DNA from: SZUA-430 sp964483585
GTDB taxonomy: Bacteria > Pseudomonadota > Alphaproteobacteria > Micropepsales > Micropepsaceae
Direction: 5' to 3'
DNA: 64,000 bases
NCBI GenBank assembly: GCA_964483585.1
Contig: CAZABH010000013.1
Coordinates: 10,928 to 74,927, forward strand
Part shown: positions 62,218-64,000 of the stretch, one piece after another
Layout of the letters: each line of letters starts with the position of its first letter
Numbering within the stretch: the first letter of the stretch is position 1
Made by a program: the position numbers and the translations under genes
The notes under the pieces: generated by a model
Databases searched by the model: none
Seen by the model: the letters and a program-made list of their open reading frames with translations, nothing else
What the model was told of the DNA's origin: nothing

Positions 62218-64000
62218 ATGAACCTCGCAAAACCAATTGGCATCTGCCTGATGGCCATTCTCCTGCTGGCCGCCTGCGCAACCAGCCCCGAGATGGCAGC
62301 GCCACCCCGCGACAAGACCCTCCACCAGCTCTTCGAAGACAGCGACGAGGCAAGCCTGCGCCTCAACCCGATCAGCGCGCTCTATCGCAACGACCCGCGC
62401 TATGCCGCCGAATTCGGCGACTACATCACCGACGACTACATCGCAGCCCTCGTGCGCCAGGCCGACGATGAGGCCCGGCGCCTGTCCGCGATCGACCGCA
62501 CATCGCTCTCCCCCCAGGACCGCATCGCCTACGATGTCTTCGCCTATCAGAACAGGATGTCCCGCGAGGGCCTGCAGCCGGGGATTGTCGCGCTCAATGT
62601 CGTCAGGCCGATCAACCATTTCAGTGGCCTGCAGACGCAGGTCCCCGACATCAACTCCGGCAAGTCCGCCGCCCCCTACGTGACGGTCCAGGATTACGAG
62701 AACGGCCTCAAGCGCATGGACGGCTTCGCTACCTACCTCGACCGCACGATCGACCGCATGAAGCAGGGCGTGAAGTCGGGCGTGGTTGAAACCAGGCTGA
62801 CCACAAGGCAGATGATCGTCCAGTTCAACGATCTCATCGCACAAGGTGTCGAGAAGTCACCCTTCTGGGGGCCCATCGCCAGCATGCCGAAGGAATTCGC
62901 CGAGGCCGATCGCACCCGCCTCGCCGCCAATTACAGGGACATTATAAAAAACCGCATCATTCCCGCCTATGCCCGCGTGCGCGATTATCTTCAGCGCAGC
63001 TACCTGCCAAAGGCCCGCAGCGGCGTCGGCCTCGTCCACATGAAGGGCGGCAAGACCCTCTACGACTTCCTCGTGCGCGAGCAGACAACCACCGCCCTGA
63101 CCGCCGACGAGATCCACGCCATCGGCCTCAAGGAGGTCGCCCGCATCAGGCGCGAGATGGACGAGATCCGCCGCACTGTCGCCTTCAAGGGCAACCTGCA
63201 GGCCTTCTTCACGCACCTGCGCAACGCGAAGGAATTCGAACCTGTCTCGCGCGAAGACCTCAAGGCCCGCTACGACCAGATCGCCGCCCGGGTCGAGGCC
63301 GTCATCCGCAACGAATACACCCTTCTGCCCAAGACCCCGCTCGAGCTGCGTCCTGTCCCCGATTATCTCGAGCAGAGCCAGGCCGCCGGCTACTACAACC
63401 CGGGCGCCCCCGACGCGAGCCGCCCGGGCATCTTCTACTTCAACACCTACGACCTGCCCTCGCGCAAGGTCTGGGGCATGGAGACCCTCTATCTGCACGA
63501 GGCCGTGCCCGGCCACCATTTCCAGATCAGCCTCGCGCAGGAGAACACGGGCCTGCCGAACTTCATGCGCTTCGGCGGCAACACCGCCTATGTCGAGGGC
63601 TGGGCGCTCTACGCCGAATGGACCGGCCGCACGCTGGGCATGTTCAAGGATCCCTACCAGCTCCTTGGGCACCTGAACGACGAGCAGCTCCGCGCGCTGC
63701 GCCTTGTCGTCGACACCGGCATCCACGCCAAGGGCTGGTCGCGCGAGCGCGCGATCCGCTTCATGCTCGACAACTCGGCGCTCAGCCAGACCGAAACCGT
63801 GCAGGAGGTCGACCGCTACATCGCGATCCCGGGCCAGGCGCTGGGCTACAAGGTCGGCCAGATCACGATCAAGCGCCTGCGCGCCGAAGCCGAAGCCGCA
63901 TTAGGCCCCCGCTTCGACATCCGCGCCTTCCACGCCGAAATCCTGAACACCGGCGCCCTTCCCATGGAAGTCCTCGAATCCAAGATCCGCACCTGGATCG
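62218..64000 (+). CDS. DUF885 family lipoprotein (metallopeptidase-like), 3' end outside window
   Basis: About 594 codons from the ATG at 62218 run open to the window edge. The signal peptide has a lipobox (AILLLAACATS). DUF885 features: LFEDSDEASLRLNPISALYRNDPRYAAEFGDYITD at the start, then YLPKARSGVGLVHMKGGKTLYDFLVREQTTTALTADEIHAIGL, and the metal site LYLHEAVPGHHFQIS (His427, Glu428, His432/433). GWALYAEWTGRTLGMFKDPYQLLGHL and PGQALGYKVGQITI follow, as in the family. Probably a periplasmic zinc peptidase anchored to the membrane; its substrate is unknown. Divergent from the KstD-like gene with 115 bp between. Confidence 0.92.
   Translation, partial: MNLAKPIGICLMAILLLAACATSPEMAAPPRDKTLHQLFEDSDEASLRLNPISALYRNDPRYAAEFGDYITDDYIAALVRQADDEARRLSAIDRTSLSPQDRIAYDVFAYQNRMSREGLQPGIVALNVVRPINHFSGLQTQVPDINSGKSAAPYVTVQDYENGLKRMDGFATYLDRTIDRMKQGVKSGVVETRLTTRQMIVQFNDLIAQGVEKSPFWGPIASMPKEFAEADRTRLAANYRDIIKNRIIPAYARVRDYLQRSYLPKARSGVGLVHMKGGKTLYDFLVREQTTTALTADEIHAIGLKEVARIRREMDEIRRTVAFKGNLQAFFTHLRNAKEFEPVSREDLKARYDQIAARVEAVIRNEYTLLPKTPLELRPVPDYLEQSQAAGYYNPGAPDASRPGIFYFNTYDLPSRKVWGMETLYLHEAVPGHHFQISLAQENTGLPNFMRFGGNTAYVEGWALYAEWTGRTLGMFKDPYQLLGHLNDEQLRALRLVVDTGIHAKGWSRERAIRFMLDNSALSQTETVQEVDRYIAIPGQALGYKVGQITIKRLRAEAEAALGPRFDIRAFHAEILNTGALPMEVLESKIRTWI

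Noticed and set aside
1..64000. CRISPR arrays, rRNA, tRNA genes, prophage or IS transposase
   Set aside because: No regularly spaced repeats, no conserved rRNA segments, no cloverleaf I could support, and no transposase or integrase motifs in any long frame.

Overview
The window is a gene-dense, GC-rich stretch of a Gram-negative genome, most likely an alphaproteobacterium. The indicators are a MucR/Ros-type regulator, small DUF1491 and DUF5330 proteins, a Caulobacter XylD-like sugar-acid dehydratase, a DivJ/PleC-style histidine kinase, Tad pilus pseudopilins, OmpA and FadL porins, and a heptose (HldE/HldD) pathway. Species or family cannot be fixed from the sequence alone. I saw no rRNA, tRNA, CRISPR array or intact transposase gene.

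Layout. 0-4.3 kb: end of a sulfatase, its formylglycine-generating activator, a 2OG-Fe(II) oxygenase, a pentonate dehydratase and DUF1491. 4.3-12.6 kb: a degenerate BcsA-like membrane protein with a PilZ domain, an RND efflux pair, and a DivJ-like kinase. 12.8-21 kb: DUF5330, GNAT, SufE, an unrecognised cysteine-rich membrane-anchored protein, a GIY-YIG-like protein, MucR, a YdbS/YdbT-like PH-domain pair and a Na+/H+ antiporter. 21-26.7 kb: a beta/gamma-crystallin-like secreted protein, a PilZ-methyltransferase fusion, a six-TM histidine kinase and a FadL porin. 26.7-35 kb: an FAD oxidoreductase, a TadG/TadE/TadE operon, SodC and an AceE-like E1 enzyme. 35-42.4 kb: OmpA, a second sulfatase, an M13 peptidase and an Uup-type ABC-F ATPase. 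42.4-46 kb: a REP/MITE-like inverted repeat and a fadD-DUF1499-MBL operon. 46-49.3 kb: hldE-hldD and mobA. 49.3-57.1 kb: two large trypsin-like serine-protease autotransporters that share a perfect 1,530-bp direct repeat, with a small secreted protein resembling Inh/AprI-Omp19 protease inhibitors encoded between them. 57-64 kb: membrane proteins, a ThDP enzyme, a KstD-like flavoprotein and the start of a DUF885 lipoprotein.

Main interest. (1) The protease-inhibitor-protease locus looks like a secreted-protease system with its own periplasmic inhibitor, and its two translocator halves have been homogenised, probably by gene conversion from the downstream copy to the upstream one. (2) The PilZ-methyltransferase, sensor kinase and FadL cluster could be a fatty-acyl methyl ester signalling module under c-di-GMP control. 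This is inference from architecture and proximity. (3) A 25-bp perfect inverted repeat supplies the stop codon of a metallo-hydrolase gene. Most other genes are ordinary housekeeping or envelope functions.
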